The translations under genes and the position numbers were made by a program. From the NCBI GenBank assembly GCA_023228445.1, contig JALOBD010000122.1:1-6228 (forward strand): a DNA stretch of 6,228 bases. The letters are read 5' to 3'. Below, in pieces: positions 5,542-6,228 of this stretch. The notes under the pieces are model-generated. The model worked only from the letters and a program-made list of their open reading frames with translations. It made no database searches and was not told the DNA's origin. The stretch comes from Sphaerochaeta sp. Lineage in GTDB: Bacteria; Spirochaetota; Spirochaetia; Sphaerochaetales; Sphaerochaetaceae. Numbering within the stretch: position 1 is the first letter of the stretch; each line of letters opens with the position of its first letter.

Positions 5542-5570
5542 TTGCCTGTCTTGGCCCTTTTGACTATATT
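5542..5570 (+). promoter_or_regulatory. Sigma-70 promoter of groES
   Basis: TTGCCT (5542-5547), a 17-bp spacer and TATATT (5565-5570) predict a start near 5577 and a leader of about 58 nt. No CIRCE operator (TTAGCACTC-N9-GAGTGCTAA) is visible around it, so HrcA control is not supported by sequence. GCACTC at 5534-5539 is only an isolated half-like match. Confidence 0.65.
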
Positions 5571-5634
5571 ATTGCAAGCGGAGCCATCAGCAGCTGCGCG
5601 CTACCACAAAAACCTATGGTTGGAGGAAGATTCA

Positions 5635-5907
5635 ATGACCATCAAGCCTTTGGCAGACAGAGTGTTGGTAAAGAACGAGGAACTGCAGGAGAAGACTGCA
5701 AGCGGCATCTTCATTCCGCAGACCGCCCAGGAGAAGACCCAGATCGGCAACGTCGTCGCAGTCGGCGAGGGCACCGATGAGGTGAAGATCACCGTCAAGG
5801 TCGGCGACCGGGTCCTGCACGACAAGTACAGCGGTACCACGGTGAAGGTCGACGGTGAAGACTACCTGATCCTGAGCATGAAGGACATCCTCGCCATCAT
5901 CGAGTAA
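5635..5907 (+). CDS. groES: Co-chaperonin GroES (Hsp10)
   Basis: This is the 10-kDa co-chaperonin that caps the GroEL ring and helps enclose folding substrates in the cytosol. The 90-residue product has the full family pattern: IKPLADRVLVK at the N-terminus, the mobile loop around residues 16-33 with the GroEL-contact tripeptide IFI (25-27), GNVVAVGEG (38-46), VKVGDRVLHDKYSGTTVKVDGEDYLIL (54-80) and the terminal MKDILAIIE. A longer frame opens at 5542, but the ATG at 5635 has GGAGG (5622-5626) 8 nt upstream and gives the exact family length. groEL is not downstream: a strong terminator follows and then a convergent helicase gene. A solitary groES is known in Treponema and Borrelia, so groEL is expected elsewhere in the genome. 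Confidence 0.97.
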   Translation: MTIKPLADRVLVKNEELQEKTASGIFIPQTAQEKTQIGNVVAVGEGTDEVKITVKVGDRVLHDKYSGTTVKVDGEDYLILSMKDILAIIE

Positions 5908-5924
5908 ACTCCGTGCGACGACGC

Positions 5925-5954
5925 AAAAATGAGGTGGGTGACCACCTCTTTTTT
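5925..5954. terminator. Bidirectional intrinsic terminator (groES / helicase)
   Basis: GAGGTGG (5931-5937), a GTGA tetraloop of GNRA type in the plus-strand RNA, and CCACCTC (5942-5948) form a perfect 7-bp stem followed by six T residues. The A-run at 5925-5929 gives a T-tract on the opposite strand. It therefore serves as a strong Rho-independent terminator for groES on the plus strand and, reading the other way, for the helicase gene whose stop lies 7 bp away. Confidence 0.92.
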
Positions 5955-5960
5955 GTGTCC

Positions 5961-6228
5961 TCAGTAGAGGAAACTCTCGATCCGGGTTGCGATGGAGGAG
6001 GTATCGCACTCAGGGTGGTAGCTCTCAGGCAGACTTCTGAGCATGAAGGGCCCGTAGCTCTTGGTCACCACCCTGCTGTCAAGGATCAGGACGATGCCGC
6101 GGTCAGAAGTGGAGCGCAGAAGGCGACCGAACCCCTGCTTGAGCTTCATCGTCGCCGACTGCAGTGCCAGTTGGAAGAAACCGCTGCCTCCCGCCCGGTC
6201 TATGGCCTCGCATCGGGCCTTGAAGACC
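5961..6228 (-). CDS. DinG/YoaA-type superfamily 2 DNA helicase, C-terminal part
   Basis: Only the last 88 complete codons are in the window; the gene continues past the right edge. The reading frame is open from the edge to a TGA at 5963-5961. The visible part is the end of helicase domain 2 of the XPD/DinG group: LKQGFGRLLRS is motif VI, with the glutamine and arginines that contact ATP, followed by DRGIVLILDSRVVTKSYGPFMLRSLP, a stretch characteristic of DinG-like ATP-dependent helicases. These enzymes unwind damaged or structured DNA; many have an N-terminal iron-sulphur cluster or exonuclease domain, which cannot be judged here. An ATG at 6149 is internal, since homologous sequence (FFQLALQSATMKLKQG) continues upstream of it. 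It converges on groES and shares its terminator. Confidence 0.88.
   Translation of the reverse strand, partial: VFKARCEAIDRAGGSGFFQLALQSATMKLKQGFGRLLRSTSDRGIVLILDSRVVTKSYGPFMLRSLPESYHPECDTSSIATRIESFLY

Noticed and set aside
5484..5634. CIRCE (HrcA) operator upstream of groES
   Set aside because: Only isolated GCACTC and GGAGTG pieces about 40 bp apart are present, not the 9-9-9 inverted repeat.

Overview
The window looks like chromosomal DNA of a spirochaete, most plausibly a Sphaerochaeta-like member of the Sphaerochaetaceae. This is an inference without a database search. It rests on a DctPQM TRAP transporter paired with an IclR regulator, a groES gene with no groEL beside it (the arrangement known from Treponema and Borrelia), a short RpoD-family sigma factor, and GC-rich genes separated by AT-rich spacers. 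I see no mobile elements, CRISPR arrays, tRNAs or rRNAs.

Left half (1-3882): a minus-strand operon dctP-dctQ-dctM encodes a complete tripartite periplasmic solute-binding-protein-dependent transporter for an unidentified organic acid. It faces a divergent plus-strand iclR-family regulator. The 197-bp spacer holds a perfect-hexamer sigma-70 promoter for dctP and a good promoter for the regulator; their -35 boxes overlap on opposite strands. It also holds two near-identical TTCCA...TGGAA palindromes 82 bp apart, one in the initially transcribed region of dctP and one just upstream of its ribosome binding site. The simplest model is an IclR-type repressor that shuts off a very strong promoter until its ligand appears. 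A GC-rich hairpin between dctP and dctQ probably favours excess binding protein over membrane subunits.

Middle (3883-5025): a 292-residue alternative sigma factor of the RpoD/SigA family (group 2-like, no region 1.1) lies on the minus strand, convergent with iclR. About 25 nt upstream of its start codon is the predicted start site of a fully consensus sigma-54 (RpoN) -24/-12 promoter, with two perfect palindromes further upstream. This suggests an RpoN-to-sigma-factor cascade analogous to the RpoN-RpoS pathway of Borrelia, and it is the most interesting feature of the window.

Right end (5026-6228): an unrecognised 141-residue Cys/His-containing protein (minus) is divergent from a solitary groES (plus). 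The two promoters carry identical hexamers, TTGCCT-N17-TATATT. groES ends at a strong bidirectional terminator shared with the 3' end of a DinG/YoaA-type superfamily 2 helicase gene that runs off the right edge of the window.
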